This document shows positions 26,689 to 34,808 of a stretch of DNA of 64,000 nt, one piece after another (within the stretch, counting starts at the first letter, position 1; each line of letters opens with the position of its first letter). Both the position numbers and the translations under genes were made by a program. Source of the DNA: JAJRQY01 sp965224435 (GTDB lineage: Bacteria > Actinomycetota > Acidimicrobiia > Acidimicrobiales > SZUA-35); contig OZ245048.1 of the NCBI GenBank assembly GCA_965224435.1, forward strand, positions 2,914,001 to 2,978,000, in the 5' to 3' direction. The notes beneath the pieces were generated by a model. That model saw only the letters and a list, made by a program, of their open reading frames with translations. It was not told where the DNA came from and ran no database searches.

Positions 26689-27366
26689 ATGATGTCAGGA
26701 TCGCCAACCAAGTCCCTTAGCAGACCCCTAGCCCAGCACGACAAGTCACCCCGCCTTACGAGCTGGCCAATAGCCCATCTCCTGCAGCGAATTCGAGGCG
26801 GGGTAGACCGAAGAAGACTGCTCGCCCTCGGACTCGCCGGGCTTGTGGCTCTACTGACTCATCGCATTGTTGCCGAAGCCGACGCAACCACCAGCTCGCT
26901 TGGTTCAGTCCAGAGAATCGTTGTGGCCACTCGGAACTTGCCGAGCGGCCACCTGCTGGAGACCGGTGACTACACCTTCGCCGAGCGCCCCCGGGCCATG
27001 CTTCCCAGTGATACCTGGCAGGGCAGCCCGGACGGGCTAGTCCTGACCGAATCAATCTTGGCGAATGAGGTCCTTGTCACCTCCCGAATCGGAACTGGTC
27101 CATTTGGTCTGCTGAGTCACGAGCTGGCGGTCACTATTCCGCCACCATTAGCGCCACCGCCCCTGGAGATCGGCCACCAAGTTCTGCTCGTGACAGTCGC
27201 CGCCCCAAATGGTGCCTTCGTTCGGCCAGCAACAACCATTACCACTGGCCGAGTGCTCGTGGTCAGCCCCGATGCGATCACCCTGGCCGTCCCGGCCCAG
27301 GTTGCAAACTCGGTCATCAACGCTCTGGCGATCGGCTCGATCGATCTGATTCTCACGCCCGGCTAG
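26689..27366 (+). CDS. SAF-domain (CpaB-like) membrane-anchored protein
   Basis: Protein of 225 residues: cytoplasmic N-terminus, one helix (LLALGLAGLVALLTHRIV), then a SAF domain (VQRIVVATRNLPSGHLLETGDYTFAERP, LTESILANEVLVTSRIG) and a C-terminal beta-rich part (LEIGHQVLLVTVAAP, VLVVSPDAITLAVPAQVANSVINAL). The layout resembles CpaB/RcpC, which work in Flp pilus assembly, but no tad/flp genes are beside it. ATG 26689 and ATG 26692 both follow GAGGAAG. The partner system is unknown. Confidence 0.78.
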   Translation: MMSGSPTKSLSRPLAQHDKSPRLTSWPIAHLLQRIRGGVDRRRLLALGLAGLVALLTHRIVAEADATTSSLGSVQRIVVATRNLPSGHLLETGDYTFAERPRAMLPSDTWQGSPDGLVLTESILANEVLVTSRIGTGPFGLLSHELAVTIPPPLAPPPLEIGHQVLLVTVAAPNGAFVRPATTITTGRVLVVSPDAITLAVPAQVANSVINALAIGSIDLILTPG

Positions 27367-27396
27367 GCAAGCTTTGTCTAGCTGGTGGCAAAGCTC

Positions 27397-28791
27397 TCAC
27401 CCAACGGCAAAGCCTTTGCGAACCTGCAGTCCCCACTCCTTGCGACCACGCAAGAACAACTGGATTCCCCACAACCGCCACAGCAAGGTCAGCGGCCGGT
27501 ACACCAACTGCTCAACCACCGCGTAACAAGCCAAGGCAAGCCGGGATCGCGTCTTTGGATAGGACCGGAAGGCCAGATCATCGAAGATCAGAGTCACAAC
27601 GGTCACCGCAGTACCAAATCCGTAGGAAGCTCCGACCAGCCACAAAACTGACCAATCCAGCAACCCCGTGATCAAGCCGATGGCGAGTAGCACCAAGCCG
27701 ATGAACTCGATTAGCGGCGCCATGAATTCCACAATCAAGAAGTACGGCATGGCCAGAAGTCCCGCCGATTTGTAGCGAGGGTTGAAGATCATTCTGCGGT
27801 GCCGAAGCAGCACATCCATCAAGCCGCGCTGCCAGCGATTGCGTTGACGGGCCAGCACTCGTTGTTGCTCAGGCGCTTCCGTCCACGCAACTGGATCGGG
27901 TAAGAACTCGACCTTGGCTGTTCGTCGGTCCTCATAGGCCCGGCGTCGCAGCCGCACAATCAGCTCCATGTCCTCGCCAATAGAACCCGTCTCATAGCCT
28001 CCAACATCAACAACGGCTCCCCGATCAAAGAGGCCGAAGGCCCCCGAAATAATCAGGTTTCCGCCCAGTGCATTCCAGCCAAGGCGGCCAATCACGAAGG
28101 CCCGCACATACTCAACTGCCTGTATGGCAGGCAAGATCCGTTTGGGCACAACAAGCTTGGTTACTCGGGCTGCACGAATAGGCGAGTCGTTGGTAAGGCG
28201 GACGGTGCCACCGACCGCCACCACGGTGGACTGATTCAGAAATGGAGCAACCAAAAGTTGCAACGCATCGGGGGCGACCAACGTGTCAGCGTCGATGGCG
28301 CAGACAAGATCACCCGAAGCAACATTCAACCCGGCGTTCAGAGAATCTGCCTTCCCCCCATTGAGCTTGTCGATCATGACCAAGCGGGGCTCGCGAGTCG
28401 ACAAATAGAGGCTCTTCACTTCGGCGGTCTCAATGACCCGTTGGAAGGCTGGATGAATGGACTGCAGATCGAATCGCTCGGCTAGAACTTCAGCTGTTCG
28501 GTCTGGAGACCCATCATTGATGACCACAATCTCCAGGTTTGGGTAGGCCAGGGCAAGCAAGCCTTGCACCGTGTCACAAACCGTGATCTCTTCGTTGAAA
28601 GCAGGGACGAGTACCGAGATCTTGGGAGCAATAGGCGAGGCCATGACCCGGCGCCAGATCTGATGCCGGTCGCGCTGTCGGATCCGCCGAATCTCCACCA
28701 CAGCCGACACGACGATCATGAGTTGCAGGACCGTAACCAGCGTCACCCAAGCAATCGAGAATAGAACTGAATTCTCCAGAATTGAGCTCAT
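27397..28791 (-). CDS. Family 2 processive-type glycosyltransferase, membrane
   Basis: Inverting glycosyltransferase of 464 residues similar in layout to poly-N-acetylglucosamine synthase PgaC. One N-terminal helix is followed by the GT2 domain: ISVLVPAFNEE, VVINDGSPDRT, KLNGGKADSLNAGL, the metal motif DAD in VCAIDADTLV, the acceptor motif GED in GSIGEDMELIVRL, and QRNRWQRG (QxxRW). Three or four C-terminal helices complete the transfer pore. All catalytic motifs are intact. ATG 28791 shares one base with the stop of the HEAT protein (TGATG), and the response regulator precedes that, so extracellular polysaccharide synthesis is likely under signal control. Confidence 0.92.
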   Translation of the reverse strand: MSSILENSVLFSIAWVTLVTVLQLMIVVSAVVEIRRIRQRDRHQIWRRVMASPIAPKISVLVPAFNEEITVCDTVQGLLALAYPNLEIVVINDGSPDRTAEVLAERFDLQSIHPAFQRVIETAEVKSLYLSTREPRLVMIDKLNGGKADSLNAGLNVASGDLVCAIDADTLVAPDALQLLVAPFLNQSTVVAVGGTVRLTNDSPIRAARVTKLVVPKRILPAIQAVEYVRAFVIGRLGWNALGGNLIISGAFGLFDRGAVVDVGGYETGSIGEDMELIVRLRRRAYEDRRTAKVEFLPDPVAWTEAPEQQRVLARQRNRWQRGLMDVLLRHRRMIFNPRYKSAGLLAMPYFLIVEFMAPLIEFIGLVLLAIGLITGLLDWSVLWLVGASYGFGTAVTVVTLIFDDLAFRSYPKTRSRLALACYAVVEQLVYRPLTLLWRLWGIQLFLRGRKEWGLQVRKGFAVG

Positions 28792-29990
28792 CAGGTTGCC
28801 CTCGATCCCGAGTCAGCGGAAAGAACAAGCCCGTCGCTGGCGCCGCCATTCGCGCTGCCATCATCTGCCCGACGATGCTGGAACGAAGGCACAGAAACAA
28901 CTCCCGTCTTGACCGCTCCGATGTCCAGCGTGCGTCTGGCCATGTCACGAGCGAAGGGGTCTGAGTGAGTCAGGTAGCTACGCAGCAGCAACCGACCCGG
29001 CGCTCCGAGGCCATCCAACGCACCGCCTGCTGCCCGCCTAACAATCCACGATCGGTCACCAAGACAACGGCCAATCGCTCCGACCGAGGCGGTCATGTGT
29101 AATCGTTCCAGTCCCTCCAGAGCGGCCACTCGCACCCGCGAATCCGTATCATTGAGTGCCTCCGTCAAGAGTTCTTGGGTACCAGCACCTCGACCACTGG
29201 TCAGGGCACGTACCGCCATCCGTCGAATAGCGGGATCCGAGTCCTGACAATGCCTGCGAAGAGCAAGGGTGAGTCGAGGGTCCGATAGGTGAGCGGCAAC
29301 CTCCAGAGCAGACAGAATATGACCAGGGAGCGCATCACCAGACTGACTCTGACCAGACTGACTCTGACCAGACTGACTCTGACCACGAGGCGACTCGTTC
29401 AAGAACACGATGAGATCAGGCACCATTGCTTCACCCACCCCTAGGAGGGCTTGCTTGACCACCCATGACAAACCCGCATCAGCTCCGATCAGCGAGCCAA
29501 GGAGTTCTGGCGCTAAGGGTGCCGCCTGTTTCGGCGTCAGGCTCTCGATTGCCCGGGCCCGAACCAGAGGGTGTCGATCATTCAGAAACACGGAACGATC
29601 GAAATCTGAATCATCAATCAGGTAGTGGAGTTGGGCAGCTTGAATTCGTCGACGCCATCGCCAGCTCTTCGCCCGACGACGAATGTGTCGCTCAAGGCCA
29701 CGTGTTCTAACCAGCGTGCGAAGTCGTTGAGCCGCCTGTCCTTCCAAGTCAAAGGCGAGGGTTTGGATAACGGCCAGCAACGCCCGTGTTGGCAGTTGGC
29801 CTGCGCGTTGGTGCACCGTCTTAGCCTCAGCGTCAGACTCAAACAGCAAGACTGCCAGAACGGCAAGGACTCGTTGTTTTCGTCGTTCGATGAGACCAGT
29901 GGCAATATCAGAAATCAGTCCAGCCACGAGATAGACGACAGTGAGCGCCCCGACAAGTAGCCACGCAATGGTGAACAGCTGGATTCGCAC
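28791..29990 (-). CDS. Membrane-anchored HEAT-repeat protein
   Basis: Protein of 399 residues with an N-terminal helix (LFTIAWLLVGALTVVYLVAGLI) and a cytoplasmic series of HEAT/PBS-lyase-type helical repeats (DRHPLVRARAIESL, DPAIRRMAVRALTSG, DSRVRVAALEGLERL, RSWIVRRAAGGALDGL, DPFARDMARRTLDIG). Between repeats a linker encodes GQSQS three times. I place the start at GTG 29990, which overlaps the stop of the upstream response regulator by one base (TAGTG); a TTG at 30011 is possible. Probably a scaffold linking the response regulator to the glycosyltransferase encoded next; no enzymatic motif is seen. Confidence 0.82.
   Translation of the reverse strand: MRIQLFTIAWLLVGALTVVYLVAGLISDIATGLIERRKQRVLAVLAVLLFESDAEAKTVHQRAGQLPTRALLAVIQTLAFDLEGQAAQRLRTLVRTRGLERHIRRRAKSWRWRRRIQAAQLHYLIDDSDFDRSVFLNDRHPLVRARAIESLTPKQAAPLAPELLGSLIGADAGLSWVVKQALLGVGEAMVPDLIVFLNESPRGQSQSGQSQSGQSQSGDALPGHILSALEVAAHLSDPRLTLALRRHCQDSDPAIRRMAVRALTSGRGAGTQELLTEALNDTDSRVRVAALEGLERLHMTASVGAIGRCLGDRSWIVRRAAGGALDGLGAPGRLLLRSYLTHSDPFARDMARRTLDIGAVKTGVVSVPSFQHRRADDGSANGGASDGLVLSADSGSRAT
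29338..29382. repeat. Three tandem 15-bp repeats inside the HEAT gene
   Basis: CCAGACTGACTCTGA occurs three times without interruption (29338-29352, 29353-29367, 29368-29382). In the gene's frame each unit encodes five residues of a Gln/Ser linker, so copy-number change would keep the frame. Confidence 0.9.
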
Positions 29991-31924
29991 TAGCGCTCCA
30001 ACGCTCGACAAATCCGACGATGAAGCAGAGGGATGCTGAGAGGTTTCGGAACGAAATCATCAATGCCAAGGTCGAATGCCACCCTCAGCTCCGATTCATT
30101 GGATCGAGGCGACAAGACAATCACCTTGACCTCATCCAACGTTCCCGCCTCAGCCAACAATCGGAGGAAAGCCAAACCGTCGATGTCACGAAGGTCGAGG
30201 TCCATGAGCACGACCCGAGGTAGCGGCCGTTCGGTCTGACCAGTAAGCAGATCCAATGCATCAAGGCCATCGCTCTGATACTCAACCAGCATGCCCCGCC
30301 GTTCTAGACTGGACATGAGCATCTTGGCCACGTTCGGGTCCGGATCCAAGATCAAGACATCGGTGAGATTCTGATCTACTTGATCCTCTTCCCCCATAAC
30401 CGCTGGTCCTTCACCCCGACCGATCTGACGAAGCAGCACTTCGCCACGCTCCAGGGCCGCATCGAGAGAGCGACCTTCGGTCGGGCACTCCACACAAGCA
30501 ATGGCCGCTCCAAGTTCATGAAGAGACAAGCTCCGGTGAATATCGGACATTCGTCGGACCAGTGTTTGTCTTCGGATTCCATCAAGGGCAATTACAAGAT
30601 GGCGACCATCAAGGCGAGTAATCACCGCATCATCTCGAAACTGGTTGACGATTGCCTGATCTAACGCTGACGTTGCCTTTGCATCTTGTTGGTCAAGCCG
30701 AACCAGAACGATTCCGACGGTCGAGCGACGGCGCGCCGCCTGCTGCAGCAGTCGGTCAATCGAGACCGTTGCGCTCTCCCAAGACTCAACCCTGCGACCT
30801 ACCGTCTTGTTGCCAATCAATTCGCTGTCGCCCCGCCGCTCGAGCTTGGCCTTGATTTGCACCGTCAAGTCGTCCAGCTCCGCTTCGGGGCCAACATACA
30901 TATCGGCCCCTTTCCGGAGGGCGTCATGTTGTCGTGCAACATCGGCATTTTCATCGACAATGACCACGGTGACTGAGCGAAGCGTGGGATCAGTGCGGAT
31001 GAGCCGAAGGATGAGATGGCGATCCGCGGAGGAAGCCATCGACATGTCGGCATGAGGGGTGAGCACAACAGCCCGTACATCGTCTGACCGAATGCTGGCA
31101 AAGAGGTCAGCCAGATCGTTCTCAACTCGACAATCCAAACCACGCTGTTGAAGCTGCTCAGCCAGCCATGACGCGCCATGGCCATAGACCCCAACCATTC
31201 GCCCGGCGCGATGTCGCAATACCCCGCGCTGCACCTCGTTCAGAATCTCAACAGGAGTAGTGGTGCGGGAGTCAAGGATGGTGGTGACAGCCTGGGCGGC
31301 AATCACACGAGTCTCCGGATCCATATCTTGAAGAACGGCGATGACGGGAAGCGAAGGGTGGCTGTTGCGAATTGACCGGAAAAGGTCCTGGTTTCGGTCA
31401 ACATCATGTTTCTCGGGAACCACCACGATGGCGGCAGCCTGGGTTGGTCCCGCGAACAGCACCTGGTGACGGTGGCTGACAGATAGACCACGGTTGCTCG
31501 CAGTCCAGATAATCTCATCCACCGTCTCACAGAGCGGCCCAACGACAATCAGCTCAAACCCGACCCTTGGTACCAATTCAAGACCAGCAATGGTGGTGAC
31601 AACAGCGGTTCGCGCCTCGTCGACCAGGGTTGCAATCGTCAGCCCGTCATCGAGCCCGAGCTCACCACGGTCGAGGACCGCTCCCGCCCGACGCATGAGG
31701 TCAGCACTTTCGGAGAAGCCAAGAAGACTAAGTTCACGAGCCACCAGATCGCAGTATTGTTGCGATCGAGTGAGTTCGATCGGGGCAAGTTTCCGATCAA
31801 AGAGTACCGAAATGATTGCTTCCAACTGGCCAAGCGGTCGATCCAGCCGGTCATACAGGCGACCCCAGACATGGTCGAGCAGCTCGGAGACCGGGGTCTC
31901 GGGCATTTGGGTAGAAGCTGACAC
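29990..31924 (-). CDS. Multi-domain response regulator (REC-like, degenerate GGDEF, REC)
   Basis: Protein of 644 residues. The helical N-terminus (about 1-110) could be a histidine-phosphotransfer or dimer domain. Two receiver-like domains lacking the usual acidic pocket follow (about 120-350; IVVVPEKHDVDRNQ, AVVLTPHADMS, VTVVIVDENADV). Then comes a GGDEF-like domain without the catalytic signature (TRLDGRHLVIAL in its place), and finally a complete receiver (LILDPDP, VVLMDLDLRDIDG, VIVLSPRS, DDFVPKPLS). So only the last domain looks phosphorylatable, and diguanylate cyclase activity is unlikely. The start is GTG 31924, with AGAAGG right beside it, so the start is not firm. It heads the operon with the HEAT protein and glycosyltransferase. 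Confidence 0.83.
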   Translation of the reverse strand: MSASTQMPETPVSELLDHVWGRLYDRLDRPLGQLEAIISVLFDRKLAPIELTRSQQYCDLVARELSLLGFSESADLMRRAGAVLDRGELGLDDGLTIATLVDEARTAVVTTIAGLELVPRVGFELIVVGPLCETVDEIIWTASNRGLSVSHRHQVLFAGPTQAAAIVVVPEKHDVDRNQDLFRSIRNSHPSLPVIAVLQDMDPETRVIAAQAVTTILDSRTTTPVEILNEVQRGVLRHRAGRMVGVYGHGASWLAEQLQQRGLDCRVENDLADLFASIRSDDVRAVVLTPHADMSMASSADRHLILRLIRTDPTLRSVTVVIVDENADVARQHDALRKGADMYVGPEAELDDLTVQIKAKLERRGDSELIGNKTVGRRVESWESATVSIDRLLQQAARRRSTVGIVLVRLDQQDAKATSALDQAIVNQFRDDAVITRLDGRHLVIALDGIRRQTLVRRMSDIHRSLSLHELGAAIACVECPTEGRSLDAALERGEVLLRQIGRGEGPAVMGEEDQVDQNLTDVLILDPDPNVAKMLMSSLERRGMLVEYQSDGLDALDLLTGQTERPLPRVVLMDLDLRDIDGLAFLRLLAEAGTLDEVKVIVLSPRSNESELRVAFDLGIDDFVPKPLSIPLLHRRICRALER

Positions 31925-32018
31925 CCTTCTCTATCGGACGTCATCACCAAGATTCACTAGGCCGTTGGACCTAATGGCACGCGTCAAATCCGAGGCAAGA
32001 ACCCGTATTGATCTGTAT

Positions 32019-33368
32019 TCAGCTGCTTTCACCCGACATCATGACGTCGGCAACAACCAGACTCGGCACCGAAACTCCCGACGGTAGGAATAGCTGGTCA
32101 GAACCAAGTTTCTTGATGTCGAGAAGCAGCCTCTGGAGCGAAGAACCTATCGTGCACTCACTGAGTGGTTCTGCCAGTTCACCTCCACGAATTGCTCGAC
32201 CCTCAATTCCAACTGAGAAGTCGCCCGAGACCGGGTTCACGCCAGAATGAAGGCCGGCAAGTGAGAAGACAAGAATCCCGTCCTCCACGCCCCGGATTAG
32301 ATCCTCCAGCGTGCCGTCGGGCCCTGGTTCGACTGCAAGAGCTTGAATTCCCGGAGAAGGTAGTCCCCGGGTTCCTCTCACGGCCGAACCAGTGGAAGGA
32401 ACCCCAGCTCTGCGACCGTGATAGGCGTCATAGACATAGCCATCCAACCTGCCCTTGGTGACAAGGTTGTTCGGGCGACAGGCCAAGCCTTCTCCATCGT
32501 GGGTGTCAGCTCCCAAAGAACGAGGGTCCGTTGGATCATCGGTCATGGTCAATAAGGGTGAAGCGATCTCTTCACCGACACGATCTACAAAGGGTGAACG
32601 CTTCTTGTTGATTCGGTCTCCGGTCAGCGTGCCCGCAATCAGACCCAGCAAGGTTGAAGCCAATCGCTGATCAAACACCAGATCGACTTTCCTTGTTGTT
32701 GGCTTGATTGCCCCGATCAGGTCAACCGCTTGGCTCACTGCGCGCTCAGCAACGGCTTCGAGGTCCAACTCGCTTGGCTGGCGAGCACCGTCGCCCGCAT
32801 AGCCAGTCTGTGTTCGCTCGCCGTCCTTTGCCAGTGCCTGGATTCCAATCCCAGCTGATGTGGCCCGCGTTGTCGCACGGATTCCGTTGGTCGAGGCCAG
32901 AGCGAATGAACCGATGCTGTCACCATAGGAGCTGGTACGAACACCAGAAATACGGTTGTCGGCTCCCATAACTCGTCGTTCCAGCTCCAATGCCATGTCA
33001 ATCTTGTCCTCGTTGGACAACTCCGAATCACGCCACAGGTCAATCTCAACCGGGGCCACTCCGTCAGGCTCAGCCAAGCCGGCATGAGGGTCCGCCTCAG
33101 CAAATGAGGCATTGTCTCGCGCGTCAGCCAAGGTCTGGCGAAGTACGGCTTCGTCAAGGGTGCCCGCACTGGCAAAACCCTGCCTGCCCTCGGCAATAAC
33201 TCGAATTCCAATCGCCTGGTTCGAAGCCGCGGTGAAAGACTCAACCGAGCCGTCATAGACCCGAACGGTCGTTGTCTGACCGGCTGAAACCGCAATCTCA
33301 AGCTGCTCGCCCGACTCGGACTGGGCAATGATCCGATCGGCGATACCAAGGAGCTCCTCGGGGGTCAT
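32019..33368 (-). CDS. pmbA: TldE/PmbA-type metalloprotease subunit
   Basis: Non-catalytic-type partner of TldD in the heterodimeric protease that degrades or matures unfolded peptides, 449 residues. Recognisable segments are VRVYDGSVESFTAASNQAIGIRVI, GFASAGTLDEAVLRQTLADAR, VLVFDQRLASTLLG-like VFDQRLASTLLGLIAG, DGEGLACRPNNLV and GLHSGVNPVSGDFSVGIEG. The HExxxH zinc motif of TldD is absent here, as normal for TldE. ATG 33368 overlaps the tldD stop (ATGA), so both subunits are made together. Confidence 0.93.
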   Translation of the reverse strand: MTPEELLGIADRIIAQSESGEQLEIAVSAGQTTTVRVYDGSVESFTAASNQAIGIRVIAEGRQGFASAGTLDEAVLRQTLADARDNASFAEADPHAGLAEPDGVAPVEIDLWRDSELSNEDKIDMALELERRVMGADNRISGVRTSSYGDSIGSFALASTNGIRATTRATSAGIGIQALAKDGERTQTGYAGDGARQPSELDLEAVAERAVSQAVDLIGAIKPTTRKVDLVFDQRLASTLLGLIAGTLTGDRINKKRSPFVDRVGEEIASPLLTMTDDPTDPRSLGADTHDGEGLACRPNNLVTKGRLDGYVYDAYHGRRAGVPSTGSAVRGTRGLPSPGIQALAVEPGPDGTLEDLIRGVEDGILVFSLAGLHSGVNPVSGDFSVGIEGRAIRGGELAEPLSECTIGSSLQRLLLDIKKLGSDQLFLPSGVSVPSLVVADVMMSGESS

Positions 33369-34753
33369 GCTGCGGTCCCCCCAATGGTGAGTTCGGTGAT
33401 TCGCAAGGTCGGCACACCATCTCCGACCGGCACACCTTGGCCGTCCTTGCCGCACATCCCCGGAGGACCCATGGCGAAGTCATTTCCAACAGCATCAATA
33501 TTCTGCAAGACCTTGGGGCCATTGCCAATCAACTGACCTTCACGCAACGGCGTGGTGATCTCGCCGTTCTCGATCAGGTACGCCTCAGTCATGCCAAAGA
33601 CAAAGTCACCCGAAGCGGTGTTGACCTGTCCCCCACCAAGCTTGGCTACGTAGACGCCATAATCAACACCGGCAATGATTTCTTCCGGGGTTGATTCTCC
33701 CGGAGCCAGATAGGTATTGCTCATGCGGACCATCGGCAGGTGGCGGTAGCTTTGACGGCGGCCATTGCCTGAGCTGGAGCGGCCCTCATCACGAGCCCGA
33801 TTGCCGTCCCACATATAGTCCATCAAGATTCCGTCCTTGATCAGGACGTTCTTCTTGGCTGGGTAGCCCTCGTCATCAATGGTGAAGTGTCCCCACTCTT
33901 GAGACATCGTGCCATCGTCGATCAAAGTCACCAGTGGCGAAGCAACTTGCTCACCAATCTTGCCAGCGAACGTCGATGCACCCTTGGCCACCAAGTCCGC
34001 TTCGAGCCCATGGCCACAAGCCTCATGAAACAGCACTCCACCAGAGCCGGGGCCGATCACCACTACATGGGTTCCAGACGGCGCAGGCCGAGCCTCCAGC
34101 TTCGTCAATGCTCGCTCAGCCGCCGCCTTGGCCATGTCCTGGACAGAGACCTGATCAAACAACTCGAACCCGATGGACAACCCGGTCGACTCGTAGCCAG
34201 TCTGCAGCCCCGAGTCGCCCTGAGCTACACAGCTGATGGACATGTTGGTATGGGTCTGGTCATCGGTGGCCATCAAACCATCAGAGTTCGCTACCAGGAT
34301 CTTGCGTCGAGTATCGCCAACGCGAGCACTGACTTGGGTGATGGCTGGATCAGCTGATCGCGCCACCTCATCAGCCATTCGGACCAGGCTTACTTTTTCT
34401 GCCTTGCCAACCGATTGGGGTTCGATCTCGACCACGGCTGGCTCATTCTGCACCGGCATCACTTCGACGACCCGAGAAATGGCATCAGGCTTGCGAGCCA
34501 CATCAGCAGCAGAGGAAGCGGCAGCCAACAGGCTCTCAAGCGACAAGTCTGCGGTATGGGCATAGCCAGTTGTCTCACCGACAATGACGCGAATGCCCGC
34601 TCCTCGGTCTCGACTTGAGGACAAGCTCTCGACCCTCCCGTCGTCCAGGTTTACCCCGGACCGGACGGTCTCCTCGGCGAATATCTCGGCAAAGTTGGCA
34701 CCACCAGCAATGGCACTCGTCAAAACCTGGTCCAAAACCTCTTGTTCAATCAC
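33365..34753 (-). CDS. tldD: TldD metalloprotease subunit
   Basis: Catalytic subunit of the TldD/TldE protease, 462 residues. The zinc motif HEACGHGLEAD (HExxxH) is intact, and the strongly conserved surrounding segment continues with STFAGKIGEQVASPLVTLIDDGT and GHFTIDDEGYPAKKNVLIKDGILMDYMWD. The N-terminal ANFAEIFAEETVRSGVNLDDGRVE is typical. It is the first gene of the tldD-pmbA operon and divergent from dxs. Known roles include processing of ribosomally made peptides; no precursor peptide gene is seen beside it. Confidence 0.95.
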   Translation of the reverse strand: MIEQEVLDQVLTSAIAGGANFAEIFAEETVRSGVNLDDGRVESLSSSRDRGAGIRVIVGETTGYAHTADLSLESLLAAASSAADVARKPDAISRVVEVMPVQNEPAVVEIEPQSVGKAEKVSLVRMADEVARSADPAITQVSARVGDTRRKILVANSDGLMATDDQTHTNMSISCVAQGDSGLQTGYESTGLSIGFELFDQVSVQDMAKAAAERALTKLEARPAPSGTHVVVIGPGSGGVLFHEACGHGLEADLVAKGASTFAGKIGEQVASPLVTLIDDGTMSQEWGHFTIDDEGYPAKKNVLIKDGILMDYMWDGNRARDEGRSSSGNGRRQSYRHLPMVRMSNTYLAPGESTPEEIIAGVDYGVYVAKLGGGQVNTASGDFVFGMTEAYLIENGEITTPLREGQLIGNGPKVLQNIDAVGNDFAMGPPGMCGKDGQGVPVGDGVPTLRITELTIGGTAA

Positions 34754-34808
34754 GCGCTGATCCTAGCGGGCCCCCAACGACCACCTGGGCCCGCTAACGT
34801 TGCCTTCG

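Noticed and set aside
29338..29382. CRISPR-like repeat
   Set aside because: Units are contiguous without spacers and lie in a coding frame.
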